The notes under the pieces were generated by a model. It saw only the letters and a list, made by a program, of their open reading frames with translations. It did no database searches and was not told the origin of the DNA. Made by a program: the position numbers and the translations under genes. Below are positions 1 to 9,147 of a stretch of DNA of 64,000 bases, piece by piece. Position 1 is the first letter of the stretch. Each line of letters begins with the position of its first letter. Source of the DNA: Vibrio rarus (GTDB taxonomy: Bacteria; Pseudomonadota; Gammaproteobacteria; Enterobacterales; Vibrionaceae); NCBI RefSeq assembly GCF_024347075.1, contig NZ_AP024901.1:620001-684000 (forward strand), read 5' to 3'.

Positions 1-148
1 CCAACTGTTTTGCTGTATCGATTTCTTGGCGGTGACGTTGCCCATAGTCATAAGTAATGGCATGTACTTCATCAAATTGAGTCAACGCCTGCACTAGACA
101 TGTGGTGGAGTCTTGGCCTCCACTGAAGATAACAACGGCTTTTTTCAT
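1..148 (-). CDS. queC: 7-cyano-7-deazaguanine synthase QueC (N-terminal part only)
   Basis: QueC converts 7-carboxy-7-deazaguanine to preQ0 with ATP and ammonia, a step of queuosine biosynthesis in the cytoplasm. The reverse complement starts with ATG at 148 and reads [18 protein letters not shown]. This contains the SGGQDS PP-loop ATP-binding motif typical of QueC. It continues with a YDYGQRH segment also characteristic of the family. Only 49 codons are in the window; the rest lies to the left. The gene is divergent from mgsA. I see no preQ1 riboswitch in the 150 bases upstream. The call rests on a short stretch, but the motif pair is distinctive. Confidence 0.9.
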   Translation of the reverse strand, partial: MKKAVVIFSGGQDSTTCLVQALTQFDEVHAITYDYGQRHRQEIDTAKQL

Positions 149-294
149 TATTTATATATCTCTGATTCTGTTATGTTAATCGCGCTCAATTTAACAAATT
201 TGCGCTAAAAAATAAATTTAACTATCCAATCCCACACTCAAGCAGACTAGTGGTAGTATCTAATGTAACAACAACAAAGTTAGGTAGATTTAGC

Positions 295-750
295 ATGCAA
301 AAAACCACCCGTACTATGAAGGCTAAAAAGCACATTGCTTTAGTTGCACACGACCACTACAAACAAGAACTACTACAGTGGACAACTGAAAACAAACAAA
401 AACTGGCTCGCCACACTTTATACGCCACCGGAACCACTGGGCACCTATTAAGTGATGCCACTGGCCTGGAAATTGACTCTCTAATGAGTGGCCCTATGGG
501 AGGCGATCAACAGCTAGGCTCTTTAATTGCGCAAGGCAAAATAGACATGATGATCTTCTTTTGGGATCCACTAAATGCCGCGCCTCACGACCCTGATGTC
601 AAAGCCCTACTGCGCATTGCCAGTGTTTGGAATATTCCAGTTGCAACCAATCGTGCTACTGCACACTTCTTGTTTGATTCTGCTCTTTTAGATCAAGAAG
701 TGGATATTTCCATACCTGATTATGAACACTATCTTGCAAATCGCACTTAG
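295..750 (+). CDS. mgsA: methylglyoxal synthase MgsA
   Basis: MgsA converts dihydroxyacetone phosphate to methylglyoxal and phosphate, a bypass of lower glycolysis when phosphate is limiting. The frame is open from a GTG at 250, but the ATG at 295 gives 151 residues, the normal family length, and starts in register with the E. coli protein ([15 protein letters not shown]). Family active-site stretches are intact: [15 protein letters not shown] and [20 protein letters not shown], which carry the catalytic aspartates and histidines. It is a single gene between queC and a minus-strand gene. The start choice rests on homology rather than a strong ribosome binding site. Confidence 0.96.
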   Translation: MQKTTRTMKAKKHIALVAHDHYKQELLQWTTENKQKLARHTLYATGTTGHLLSDATGLEIDSLMSGPMGGDQQLGSLIAQGKIDMMIFFWDPLNAAPHDPDVKALLRIASVWNIPVATNRATAHFLFDSALLDQEVDISIPDYEHYLANRT

Positions 751-803
751 TCATTGCGAAAAACAATAATTTACTGCATAAGCCACTGATATTTCGTGGC
801 TTA

Positions 804-1142
804 CTACTCTCTCTTATTATGGGTTTTCGATGCACTGATGCGAGGCTTATTAGCCGAACCTTGAGCAGATACTGTCTCTTCACTGCTATCGGTTATAAAC
901 AAGTTAGTGTCATCCTCGGTATCTTCTTCCCATACTTCTTCCGCTTTACTCTTTGTACGACTTGTCACTACCCGCGTTTCAGAAGGCGTTGCCCCTTTTC
1001 TTGCAATAAAACGTTCTGCCTGTTGCAAAGCATGTAAGGCGTGAACTTGTAAACTTCGCAATGAAAAGGTATTGCTAACAAAAGCCATATACAGCAACGC
1101 CACAACCGCCGAGCCAATCACCATCCCTTTTATGTTCACCAT
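804..1142 (-). CDS. small single-pass membrane protein of unknown function
   Basis: This 112-residue protein is not one I recognise. An ATG at 1142 is preceded by a good AGGAGA ribosome binding site two bases upstream. Residues 5-26 (MVIGSAVVALLYMAFVSNTF) form one hydrophobic segment, probably a membrane anchor. The rest is hydrophilic, with an acidic stretch (EEVWEEDTEDDTN) at about residues 68-80 and a basic C-terminus. This suggests an anchored protein with a disordered tail. It lies downstream of helD on the same strand with a 240-base gap that contains a hairpin, so it is probably transcribed separately. Confidence 0.6.
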   Translation of the reverse strand: MVNIKGMVIGSAVVALLYMAFVSNTFSLRSLQVHALHALQQAERFIARKGATPSETRVVTSRTKSKAEEVWEEDTEDDTNLFITDSSEETVSAQGSANKPRISASKTHNKRE

Positions 1143-1316
1143 GCTCTCCTGCTATGTTCTTCTGCTCTTCTATTTAAACATTTGTATACAGTATAGCGCG
1201 ATACAAATGGTCAGCACTTTACAGGTTTAGTGCTTTATAACGGTTAAATGCTGATACAGTCGGCAGAGATACCATTTTGCAGGTTTACGCAATTGTCGAT
1301 AGTAGATGAGCAGGAT

Positions 1317-1355
1317 CGCTGTCTTTAATAAAATGTCTATTTAATAAAGACAGCG
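1317..1355. terminator. perfect 11-bp inverted repeat downstream of helD
   Basis: CGCTGTCTTTA (1317-1327) is repeated in inverse as TAAAGACAGCG (1345-1355), with a 17-base AT-rich loop. It lies 27 bases past the helD stop on the minus strand. No clear T-run follows on either strand, so a terminator role is plausible but not certain; it could also be an operator. Confidence 0.45.
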
Positions 1356-1381
1356 AATACGGATGGCGGATGAGAAAAAGG

Positions 1382-3460
1382 CTACTTTTTGCTTACTGCG
1401 TACGCCCCTTCTAGCAACTCTGTGGCAAATATGGACGGCTGCAAGTCATAGCAAACGACCACTTCTTTTTTGGCACGAGTCAATGCCACATAAAACAAGC
1501 GGCGCTCTTCGGCAAATGGGAAAGCTTCATTGCTCGATTTTAAGGCCACATCCAAATGTGGAGCGCGCTCTTTTTGTGGGAAGTTGTTCTCATTCACGCC
1601 CATTACCAGCACGATATCCGCTTCTTTACCTTTACTGGCATGGCAAGTCATGTAAGTAAACTGTAAATGGTTGTAGTCCCTTTGCCATTGTGCAAATTGT
1701 TTCGGCTTATCTTTATGTGTACGCCCTAATACCAATACTGATAAAGAGATATCCGTGTTACCAATGCGACGTAGCAGTTTCTCGAGTTTCTTTTCCGCCA
1801 CAACCGATACCGATTTTTGCTTTTTCTGATTATGCGCAATCAGTGTTTTGCTCAATTGTTGTGGGTTTTTAGTAATAAATTCACCCGCCACCTCAGCAAT
1901 TTGTGAGTTAAAGCGATAGGTAGTGTCTAAAAAGTGCGTCGTAGCATGCGGGAAACGCTCTATAAATTGCGTGGTCAGATTAACGTCTGAACCTGCAAAT
2001 TGATAAATAGATTGCCAATCATCCCCTACCGCAAACAACGAGCGCCTACCCTGTTCACACACTTGATTGACAATGGCTTCCACTAACGCCAAGCGTGCAG
2101 GAGAGATGTCTTGGTATTCATCGACCATCACATAACGCCATGGGGCTTTAAAACGATTTTTCAGCACATAATGAGTGGCTTTTTCTATCATGGAGTGGAA
2201 ATCCAACTCACTTTGATCTTTTAGGTACTGCTTCCACGCTTGGTAACATGGCCACACCAGTTGTAACTCACTGTTTAATCTAGAGTACTCCGGATGCTCT
2301 ACTAACTGCTGTTGAATGGTCTTTTTGGTTACACCCATGGCGCACAACTGTTCAATTTGTTGATCAAGCCAAGCAATTAACTTTTGATTTTCAAACTGGC
2401 TGGCTAGCTCTACATCCCCTTTTAAAAAGGCAATGGGCCACAATGACAGGTGTTTTTGCCAGCGCTTAAAGTTGGTAGTGTTGGTCCAATGTTCTTTGAG
2501 CCATAGAGAGCACCACTGCTGTTTTTGTGATTGCTCATAAGCCAATGGTGAAACATTGGCTCGCTGACCTTCCACTTGCTCTATGATGTGCAGCGCCATT
2601 TTATGGAAAGTGCTGACATTCACTTTTTGCGCCGTCACCCCAATTTTATCCGACAGGCGCTGAGCGATTTCATCGGCGGCATCTTTACCAAATGCCAGCA
2701 ATGCAATTTCTTCCCCTTGTGCTTGGTGACTTTGCAGCAAATACGCCACTCTAGCCATAAGCACACTGGTTTTTCCGGTACCGGCACCGGCTAAAATCAA
2801 GTTATGATCGTTGTTTAATAATACGGATTTTTGTTGAGAGGCATTCAGCGGAGACGTCTCGATTTGATTAAACAACACTTGCCAATTGTTCATCTCATTA
2901 TCGAGCCATACTTGGTTGCGCTCCGCCACCACGTCATAAGTTGGGTTGAGCCAAGCATTCACTTCTTGCATGCCGTCCGCCATGCGTTGCGTGGCATCAT
3001 TGAGACTGATGTTCATCTCTTGCAAGTCGCTGTGCACCATCTGTTGCCAAGCGTCCAATTGAGAGTTAGCTAAATAAGCGGGTTGTTGACGCAGTAAATG
3101 CAGCTTTTGCAGCCATTTAGGCAAGTATAAATTGAGCTGACGGCATTGTAAGCGGTGCCACTTTTCATAAAATTGCACTGCAGTACGACTAAAGGATTTG
3201 AGTTCGCCCCACGGTAACCCTTGCACCTGCCATGCATTTTGCACACTATCGCCATTAGCCTGAACTTGTGGATGCCCATAAAAAGTTAAATGACCCCATT
3301 TCACCCCACGCTCTATTAACGTTTTACCGTTCCATTCCGAAAATGGGATCGACGTTTTGTTATGTGAGGAAGTGAGAATAAGCTGATCTTTATCTAACTT
3401 AATAGCAAAGTATTCGTCTTGTATAAAAAATTTGGCCGAAGAGGTGGCTTGCAACTGCAT
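1382..3460 (-). CDS. helD: DNA helicase IV (HelD)
   Basis: HelD is an ATP-dependent 3'-5' DNA helicase of superfamily 1 (UvrD/Rep type) involved in recombination and repair. The 692-residue product is close to the usual 684. The N-terminal ~190 residues form the HelD-specific region. Walker A (GAGTGKTS) lies at about residue 225, the Walker B/motif II stretch VDEYQDISPAR near 450, a motif III-like VGDDWQSIYQFAGSD follows, and motif VI VALTRAKKEVVV is near the C-terminus. All key motifs look intact. It is transcribed away from yccS, and a hairpin lies just past its stop. Confidence 0.95.
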   Translation of the reverse strand: MQLQATSSAKFFIQDEYFAIKLDKDQLILTSSHNKTSIPFSEWNGKTLIERGVKWGHLTFYGHPQVQANGDSVQNAWQVQGLPWGELKSFSRTAVQFYEKWHRLQCRQLNLYLPKWLQKLHLLRQQPAYLANSQLDAWQQMVHSDLQEMNISLNDATQRMADGMQEVNAWLNPTYDVVAERNQVWLDNEMNNWQVLFNQIETSPLNASQQKSVLLNNDHNLILAGAGTGKTSVLMARVAYLLQSHQAQGEEIALLAFGKDAADEIAQRLSDKIGVTAQKVNVSTFHKMALHIIEQVEGQRANVSPLAYEQSQKQQWCSLWLKEHWTNTTNFKRWQKHLSLWPIAFLKGDVELASQFENQKLIAWLDQQIEQLCAMGVTKKTIQQQLVEHPEYSRLNSELQLVWPCYQAWKQYLKDQSELDFHSMIEKATHYVLKNRFKAPWRYVMVDEYQDISPARLALVEAIVNQVCEQGRRSLFAVGDDWQSIYQFAGSDVNLTTQFIERFPHATTHFLDTTYRFNSQIAEVAGEFITKNPQQLSKTLIAHNQKKQKSVSVVAEKKLEKLLRRIGNTDISLSVLVLGRTHKDKPKQFAQWQRDYNHLQFTYMTCHASKGKEADIVLVMGVNENNFPQKERAPHLDVALKSSNEAFPFAEERRLFYVALTRAKKEVVVCYDLQPSIFATELLEGAYAVSKK

Positions 3461-3660
3461 GTGCGCTTTCTTGTCCTTTGCAAAAGAGAGGGAACTTGCT
3501 CAGTCTACTATGATTCACTTGCCTCGCGCATCAAGCGGGATATAAATTTTAATTTTTTATTCATTAACAAGGTGATAAAAACACAAACCTATACTGCAAT
3601 TAAGTGCAAAACCACTCAAGCCTGTGTAAAATATCCCTATATAAGAAAAGGTTAGCCTAA

Positions 3661-5814
3661 ATGACAGTAAAGACACTCGTCTCTTTTCGCCATATTTGGG
3701 CGAGTAAAACCATCAATTACAGCTTATTGATCCTCATTACCATGTTAGGCGTGGTGATCCCTTGTTGGTACTTCAAACAATACAGCGCAATTACGCCTCT
3801 GGTTTTGGGTGTCATTGCCGCCGCCCTTGCCGAAACCGATGAGAATTTATGGGGCCGCTTCAAAGCGCTGACATTAACCTTTATCTGCTTTGCCATTGCC
3901 AGCTTTTCTATTGAGATTTTATACCCATACCCGACACTTTTTGCCATTGGCTTATTTTGCTCAACGTTTGCTTTTATAATGCTTGGCGCTGTGGGTACCC
4001 GTTACGCGAGCATTGCCTTCGGTTCGTTACTGATTGCCATTTATACTATGCTTGGCGCAGAACAAAGCGCCGACATTTGGACGCAGCCTATTTTATTATT
4101 AAGTGGAGCGGCCTGGTTTTATTTGCTCTCCCTGCTATGGCAAACCTTGTGGCCCATGCAACCGGTGCAATTAAGTTTGGCGCAAACTTTTGAGCAACTC
4201 TCCCACTATTTACACGCTAAAAGTAATCGTTTTCACCCCTCCATAGATAATCGCTCCCAAGCTATGCGTATCAAGGAGGCGAGCCTCAATGCCAATACGG
4301 TAGAAGCCCTAGAGTTGTGTCGCAATACTTTGTTGGTGCGCTCCAAAAAGGGACATGTGGATGGGCCCAGTGACCGCTTTTTACGCATCTACTTTTTAGC
4401 TCAAGACATCCATGAACGGTTAAGTTCTAGCCATTATCGCTATCGAGACCTAGCTGGGCATTTTGAGCGCTCTGATGTGCTGTTTCGCTTTAAGCATTTA
4501 CTGCAAACCTACGCTCAAGAGTGTCAACGCATTGCAAGCTCCATACGCCTAAATCAACCCTATATCCGTAGCCAAGACTCGGTGATTGCTTTAGATGAAC
4601 TGCAAGGTGCAATGAGTCATTTGCAACAGCAAAACAATCCTCAATGGCAACAATCGTTAGCTCAATTACAGTATCTATTTAATAACTTATGCACTGTTGA
4701 TCGCTTATTAAATAACATCAACAACCCAGACGTGCCTTCCATAGATAGTGTATTGGACGACAAAGCAGCGCACACGGCCAAACAGATGTGGCAAAGAGTG
4801 CGCGATAATCTATCCCCCTCTTGCTTGCTATTTCGTCACGGGGCTCGCTTGGCAACGGCGCTGACGTTGGGCTACCTCATCATTCAAGCGTTTTCTATTG
4901 AACATGGATTTTGGATTTTGCTGACCACTTTATTTGTTTGTCAGCCTAACTTTAGCTCCACCAAGCAAAAGCTTTTTCACCGGATCAGTGGCACATTCGC
5001 CGGCTTAATTATTGGGGTTATTTTGCTTACCATGATCCCAGAAGTAGAAGGTCAGTTATTGGTTATAGTGGTAACTAGCGTCCTGTTTTTTGCTTTCCGC
5101 CTACAAAATTATGCCTATGCCACGGCAATTATTACCGTGCTAGTGCTGTTTCTATTCTCTCAACTTGGGGCCGGATATGCGGTCATTGTGCCACGTTTGA
5201 TTGATACCCTGATCGGCAGCGTGCTGGCTGTGGCTGCGGTGTATTTCATTTTACCCGACTGGCAATCCAAGAAAATACCCTCCCTGATGGCCAGTGCCAT
5301 TCAAGCCAATAATGACTATTTAGGGCAGACGATTGCTCAATATCGAGTAGGCAAAGCGGACGACTTAACTTATCGAATTGCCCGCCGTGCCGCCCATCGT
5401 CATGATGCAAACCTGAGTGCCGCAATTAGTAATATGTTGGCAGAGCCGGGCAAGTATCAACTGGCGGTGAACGAAAGCTTTCGTTTTTTAACGCTAAGCC
5501 ATGCTTTGCTCAGTTATGTATCAGCGCTAGGGGCACATCGCACCCAACTAAATGACGCCACCACTCATAAATTAGTGATTGATGCTTATCAGGAGATCCA
5601 TGTTAAGCTAGTGGCTATTGAAAAAGTGCTGCGCGATGAAACCTTTGATGCAAAAGTGTTTGATAGCAATCATATTCAACAAAAATTATCCCAATGGCGT
5701 GAGAGTGATGGCACATCTGCACAGATGATCTTGCAACAACTGCATTTGATACACAGAATGTTACCTAAAATTGAAACACTCAGTCAGACGTTTTCAAAAT
5801 CAAACAGGTCTTGA
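3661..5814 (+). CDS. yccS: YccS/YhfK family inner-membrane protein (FUSC superfamily)
   Basis: The 717-residue product has the layout of the YccS family. A block of hydrophobic helices lies at about residues 20-165, followed by a cytoplasmic region of about 220 residues. A second hydrophobic block (about 395-530) carries the FUSC-like stretch HGFWILLTTLFVCQPNFSST, and a soluble C-terminal domain follows. FUSC proteins are related to aromatic-acid exporters such as AaeB, but the YccS substrate is unknown. The ATG at 3661 has an AGG nine bases upstream. The gene is followed 24 bases later by yccT, the same pairing as in enterobacteria, so the two probably share a transcript. Confidence 0.92.
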   Translation: MTVKTLVSFRHIWASKTINYSLLILITMLGVVIPCWYFKQYSAITPLVLGVIAAALAETDENLWGRFKALTLTFICFAIASFSIEILYPYPTLFAIGLFCSTFAFIMLGAVGTRYASIAFGSLLIAIYTMLGAEQSADIWTQPILLLSGAAWFYLLSLLWQTLWPMQPVQLSLAQTFEQLSHYLHAKSNRFHPSIDNRSQAMRIKEASLNANTVEALELCRNTLLVRSKKGHVDGPSDRFLRIYFLAQDIHERLSSSHYRYRDLAGHFERSDVLFRFKHLLQTYAQECQRIASSIRLNQPYIRSQDSVIALDELQGAMSHLQQQNNPQWQQSLAQLQYLFNNLCTVDRLLNNINNPDVPSIDSVLDDKAAHTAKQMWQRVRDNLSPSCLLFRHGARLATALTLGYLIIQAFSIEHGFWILLTTLFVCQPNFSSTKQKLFHRISGTFAGLIIGVILLTMIPEVEGQLLVIVVTSVLFFAFRLQNYAYATAIITVLVLFLFSQLGAGYAVIVPRLIDTLIGSVLAVAAVYFILPDWQSKKIPSLMASAIQANNDYLGQTIAQYRVGKADDLTYRIARRAAHRHDANLSAAISNMLAEPGKYQLAVNESFRFLTLSHALLSYVSALGAHRTQLNDATTHKLVIDAYQEIHVKLVAIEKVLRDETFDAKVFDSNHIQQKLSQWRESDGTSAQMILQQLHLIHRMLPKIETLSQTFSKSNRS

Positions 5815-5838
5815 GCCTATAACTATTAGAGATGATCA

Positions 5839-6543
5839 ATGTATAAGAAAATATTGCTAACTGGACTAGCACTTTCATTTACTGCTCCTGCATTTGCAGA
5901 CATTAAAATTGACCTGCCTGAGCATGTAGACTTATTACTCGTCAATGGTGCAAAACCTATCATTGAAGGTGGTTTTTTCTCATCCACTTCTACCGCTATA
6001 TTACCCGATGGCGAAAACCAAATCGTATTTCGTTACCAGCCTATGTTTAAGCAAGGGCAAAAAGTAGAAAAAGTGACCTCTGATGTCATTGTGGCGAAAT
6101 TTGCAGCGGATGATCAACAGCTTAAATTTCAGTTTCCTCGATATCGTAACACCAGAGAGGCTCGTCAATTTAACAAAAACCCTCAGTGGCAGTTAATTGA
6201 TAAATCTGGAAATCAGCTTGAAATAGCTCAAGATAAATTGATGCACAACGGCATGCAAATTGGTCGTGACTATGCAGCGGAAATGGTTGAATTTAATGCT
6301 TCTGGCAGTGTTGCAGCTGTCGCTACGGCCAATAGTATTGCCTATGCTGCGGTTGCTGCTGCACAAACCTCGGGCACAGAGGTGGCTGTAATACCCGTTT
6401 CACCAACAGGCGCAGAGACTAAGGCTCCGACCTCGGGTGCAAGTACCGCTACCACCGAAGAAGAGATGCTGATGTTTTGGTACAACAAAGCCGATGATGC
6501 TACCAAAGCCCGTTTTAAAGCGTATATAAACGGCCAGAAATAG
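5839..6543 (+). CDS. yccT: DUF2057 / UPF0319 periplasmic protein (YccT-like)
   Basis: A 234-residue exported protein. Residues 1-20 (MYKKILLTGLALSFTAPAFA) are a clear signal peptide ending in an AFA site. The mature part begins with the family pattern IKIDLPEHVDLLLVNG, then has the FFSS...LPDGENQIVFRY segment typical of DUF2057. In E. coli the homologue YccT (CsgI) has been linked to inhibition of curli assembly; that role is not implied here. Residues 155-215 are Ala/Thr-rich and look like a flexible linker. It closely follows yccS and is likely in the same operon. Confidence 0.88.
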   Translation: MYKKILLTGLALSFTAPAFADIKIDLPEHVDLLLVNGAKPIIEGGFFSSTSTAILPDGENQIVFRYQPMFKQGQKVEKVTSDVIVAKFAADDQQLKFQFPRYRNTREARQFNKNPQWQLIDKSGNQLEIAQDKLMHNGMQIGRDYAAEMVEFNASGSVAAVATANSIAYAAVAAAQTSGTEVAVIPVSPTGAETKAPTSGASTATTEEEMLMFWYNKADDATKARFKAYINGQK

Positions 6544-7153
6544 CGGCAAACTCGTAAACAGAAACAGTGCGAGGAATTCTCTTAAAAACAAGGTGGGATG
6601 AGTCATTATTCTACCTTGTCTCAGCTTTCCTCTTGCTATGTCAGCTTTTAGTTCCCAACGCTAAAATACGGCGGATAATTGCAAGGCCTTGCTGTAAAAT
6701 GCCTTGTTGTAATAGCGATAGCAACTCGGCATAGCAACAAAGTTTGACCCTCACCTTTTTTGGGCGCCATTTGCGAAAATGCACTGCCTGATTACCCCCT
6801 TCACAAACGACACTAAAATCCTGTTAACCCTACCGATTTATCGTAAATAATGTCTTAAACTCTTTATTAGAGCGAATAACCGTCGTTGCAATACCGTTCA
6901 CAAGCAAAAATTTCGCGCGGTTATCAAGTGTTAACACTCACTAGGCTGTTAAATTATACCAAGTAAGTGATCAAAAAAATGCTCAAAAACAAAGCAGAAC
7001 TTTTCCATAAGTCGTTATTCTACAATCAAAAATTGTAGCGCAGTTATCGAGTATTTTTACAATCTAGAATGACCCGATATTTAGTACGATTGGTATTGCT
7101 GACTGCGAACGGTTCAGACACCGGTATGAGAAGATATATAGGATACATTGCCC
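6544..7153. other. intergenic region upstream of the glpD remnant
   Basis: About 600 bases without a supportable gene. The right half holds a 141-bp MITE-like element (6956-7096), listed separately. The left half has the simple repeated string ccttgctgtaaaatgccttg but nothing I can assign. The native glpD promoter would lie here, interrupted or supplied by the element. Confidence 0.6.
6956..7096. repeat. MITE-like element, 141 bp, with ATACCAA ends
   Basis: The element begins with ATACCAAGTAAGTGATCA and ends with TAGTACGATTGGTAT, so the outermost seven bases are inverse complements (ATACCAA / TTGGTAT). Its inner landmarks, AAGTAAGTGATCA, GCAGTTATC and GAATGACCCGATATTTAGTACG, recur in the same order at 27552-27632. 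A repeated noncoding unit with short inverted ends and no gene suggests a non-autonomous element. I cannot name the family. Confidence 0.6.
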
Positions 7154-7585
7154 ATGGACTCACAACATATCGATCCTCTTCCCCAAGATGTACTCGACAT
7201 TATTGTCGTAGGCGGTGGCATTAATGGTGTCGGTATTGCTGCGGATGCCGTTTGTCGTGGACTCTCTTGCGCGCTATTTGAAGCCGAAGATTTTGCTAGC
7301 GCGACTTCATCGGCCAGTTCTAAATTACTTCATGGCGGTTTACGCTATTTAGAACACTACCAATTTAGACTAGTGTCTGAAGCTTTAGCAGAAAGAGAAG
7401 TGCTACTAAAAAAGGCTCCGCATATTATCAAACCCATGCGCTTTCGCCTGCCACATCGCCCTCACCTTCGCCCTGCTTGGATGATCCGGGCCGGTTTGTA
7501 TTTATATGACTACCTCAGCCCTCGCCACACTCTACCAGCTAGTAAAGCTTATTTAATCGTATTTAATCATGCCACCCATTGTTAA
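7154..7585 (+). pseudogene. glpD: glycerol-3-phosphate dehydrogenase GlpD, N-terminal fragment
   Basis: Intact GlpD (about 500 residues) is a membrane-associated flavoenzyme that oxidises glycerol-3-phosphate to dihydroxyacetone phosphate and feeds electrons to quinones. Here only about the first 135 residues match. They include the FAD-binding VVGGGINGVGIAADA motif and the highly conserved ATSSASSKLLHGGLRYLEHY and RFRLPHRPHLRPAWMIRAGL stretches. Homology stops near LPASKA and the frame runs into a RAYT transposase element and ends at 7585. The missing three quarters is not found after the element either, so insertion was accompanied by deletion. The fragment keeps the nucleotide-binding loop but lacks the substrate domain and is surely inactive. 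Confidence 0.9.
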
Positions 7586-8902
7586 TTCTTATTTATGTAT
7601 AACTAAATCAAACTGTAATTAAATTATGCCACCCACCTACACGACAGTGCATGTTTTGCATAATCGACTAAACTAAATGCACGATTTGAATGCAGGAGTA
7701 ACCTAATGCCTCGCCCGCGAAAAACTCAAATTAGTCTTGAAGATACGCCTTATTATCATTGCTGCAGTCGCGTTGTCAGGCGCGCGTACCTTTGTGGCGA
7801 CGATACTTACTCCGGGAAAAATTACGACCATAGACGTGGTTGGGTTGAATCATTATTACTAAAACTCACATCAGTATTTGCCATCGATGTTGCCGCTTTT
7901 GCTATTATGTCCAATCACTTACATGTGGTGTTACACGTTGATATTGAGGCCGCCAACGGCTGGAGTGACAGAGAAGTACTTGAGCAATGGCATCAAATAT
8001 TTAAAGGCGATGAACTCACTCATCGCTTTGTTAAAGGGCATTTACTGCCCCCTGCAGATACCGCAATATTGCAGCATAGGATTGCTACTTATCGAAGTCG
8101 TCTTTGTGATATCAGCTGGTTTATGCGTTGTCTCAATGAGCCCATCGCACGCCGGGCCAACCAAGAGGACAACTGCTCTGGCCGATTTTGGGAAGGACGA
8201 TTTAAATCTCAAGCCTTGCTCGATGAAGCCGCGCTCATTACCTGCATGGCTTACGTAGATTTAAATCCAATTAGAGCCAAAATGGCCAAAACACTTGAGC
8301 AGTCAGAGCATACCAGCATTCAACTTCGCATTCGGGGTGCTTTAAGAGGAGAGCAACCTAAACGTTTACTGCCTTTTATAGAAAATGAACAGCACAATCA
8401 ACCTAAGGGCGTGGCTTTTCCGCTAAGTGACTACTTACAACTCATTGATGAAACAGGGCGGTTAATTCGGGATGATAAGCGTGGCGCTATCAGTACTGGT
8501 AGTCAGGATTTACTAGTAAAAATGAATATTGCCCCCGATAACTGGATGACACTTATCACTCAATTTGGCCACTTGTTCCATGGCCCTGTTGGGACACTTG
8601 AAGAACTGACATCTTACTGTGAGCATTTAGAAAAACGGCGACGGCATTTTGCAAATTGTTGCCGATACTTGAAAACCAGTTAATTGAGCCATTAATTAAT
8701 TTATAAGCCCCAAAAATCCCCCCAATTTTACTTTGGGTGAGTTCCTGCATGCGATAAATCACCTTTTTTTGTTATCAACGATATCGCTACGCCCGTCACA
8801 CTGTAATTCACTCTTTTTCATGATATATCGAGAACCTAAGCGTACCTGCTATACGATTACCTAAAAATACAATGCTATCTTATTGAATTAGAATGGGTGG
8901 CA
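7569..8902. mobile_element. RAYT/IS200-like element with ATGCCACCCA ends
   Basis: ATGCCACCCA occurs at 7569-7578 and again at 7626-7635. The inverse TGGGTGGCA occurs at 8894-8902. The left end (ccacccattgttaattc) and the inverse of the right end (ccacccattctaattc) match over about 15 bases. Together these bracket the transposase gene and mark the likely limits. The left end lies just past the last glpD-like codons. REP-type flanks around a Y1 transposase are expected of RAYTs. The exact ends are inferred. Confidence 0.6.
7706..8683 (+). CDS. REP-associated tyrosine transposase (RAYT, Y1/IS200-like)
   Basis: A 325-residue single-strand DNA transposase of the Y1 HUH superfamily. It begins MPRPRKTQISLEDTPYYHCC, an opening shared by many marine gammaproteobacterial RAYTs. 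The HUH metal motif is in IMSNHLHVVLHVD (about residues 71-83). The candidate nucleophile tyrosine is in ITCMAYVDLNPIRAK (about 183-197), and an RFWEGRFKSQ stretch lies between them. A GGAG ribosome binding site precedes the ATG at 7706. The frame is intact, so it could be active. RAYTs usually act on short flanking palindromes rather than copying themselves often. It truncates glpD. Confidence 0.9.
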   Translation: MPRPRKTQISLEDTPYYHCCSRVVRRAYLCGDDTYSGKNYDHRRGWVESLLLKLTSVFAIDVAAFAIMSNHLHVVLHVDIEAANGWSDREVLEQWHQIFKGDELTHRFVKGHLLPPADTAILQHRIATYRSRLCDISWFMRCLNEPIARRANQEDNCSGRFWEGRFKSQALLDEAALITCMAYVDLNPIRAKMAKTLEQSEHTSIQLRIRGALRGEQPKRLLPFIENEQHNQPKGVAFPLSDYLQLIDETGRLIRDDKRGAISTGSQDLLVKMNIAPDNWMTLITQFGHLFHGPVGTLEELTSYCEHLEKRRRHFANCCRYLKTS

Positions 8903-9147
8903 ACTTATGTTGCAACTTATGTTTTCAGATTTATGATTGGAGGGTGGTGGAAAATTGAGCGCTATTATCTATGATTTAGGGGGCGGATGCACATTAATTA
9001 CGTTTGTAGTCAATATAATATCGACTGAATTAGAATTCAGAAATTAAAAGTAAGTGTGCAATTTTTCGCATATTCAATGCCCATATTAGAGCTTATAGTC
9101 TAGCCCCTTGAATTATCATCATTATTTGACGTCAAACTAGGTTGGTC
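8684..9147. other. intergenic region between the RAYT gene and the efflux pair
   Basis: About 460 bases without a gene. It contains the right TGGGTGGCA end of the RAYT element at 8894-8902 and a nearby direct repeat (caacttatgttgcaacttatg, 8901-8921). The remaining AT-rich part should hold the promoter for the EmrA-like gene; I cannot pick it out with confidence. Confidence 0.55.

Noticed and set aside
149..294. preQ1 riboswitch upstream of queC
   Set aside because: No C-rich stem-loop with an A-rich tail overlapping the start is visible on the minus strand in this AT-rich stretch.
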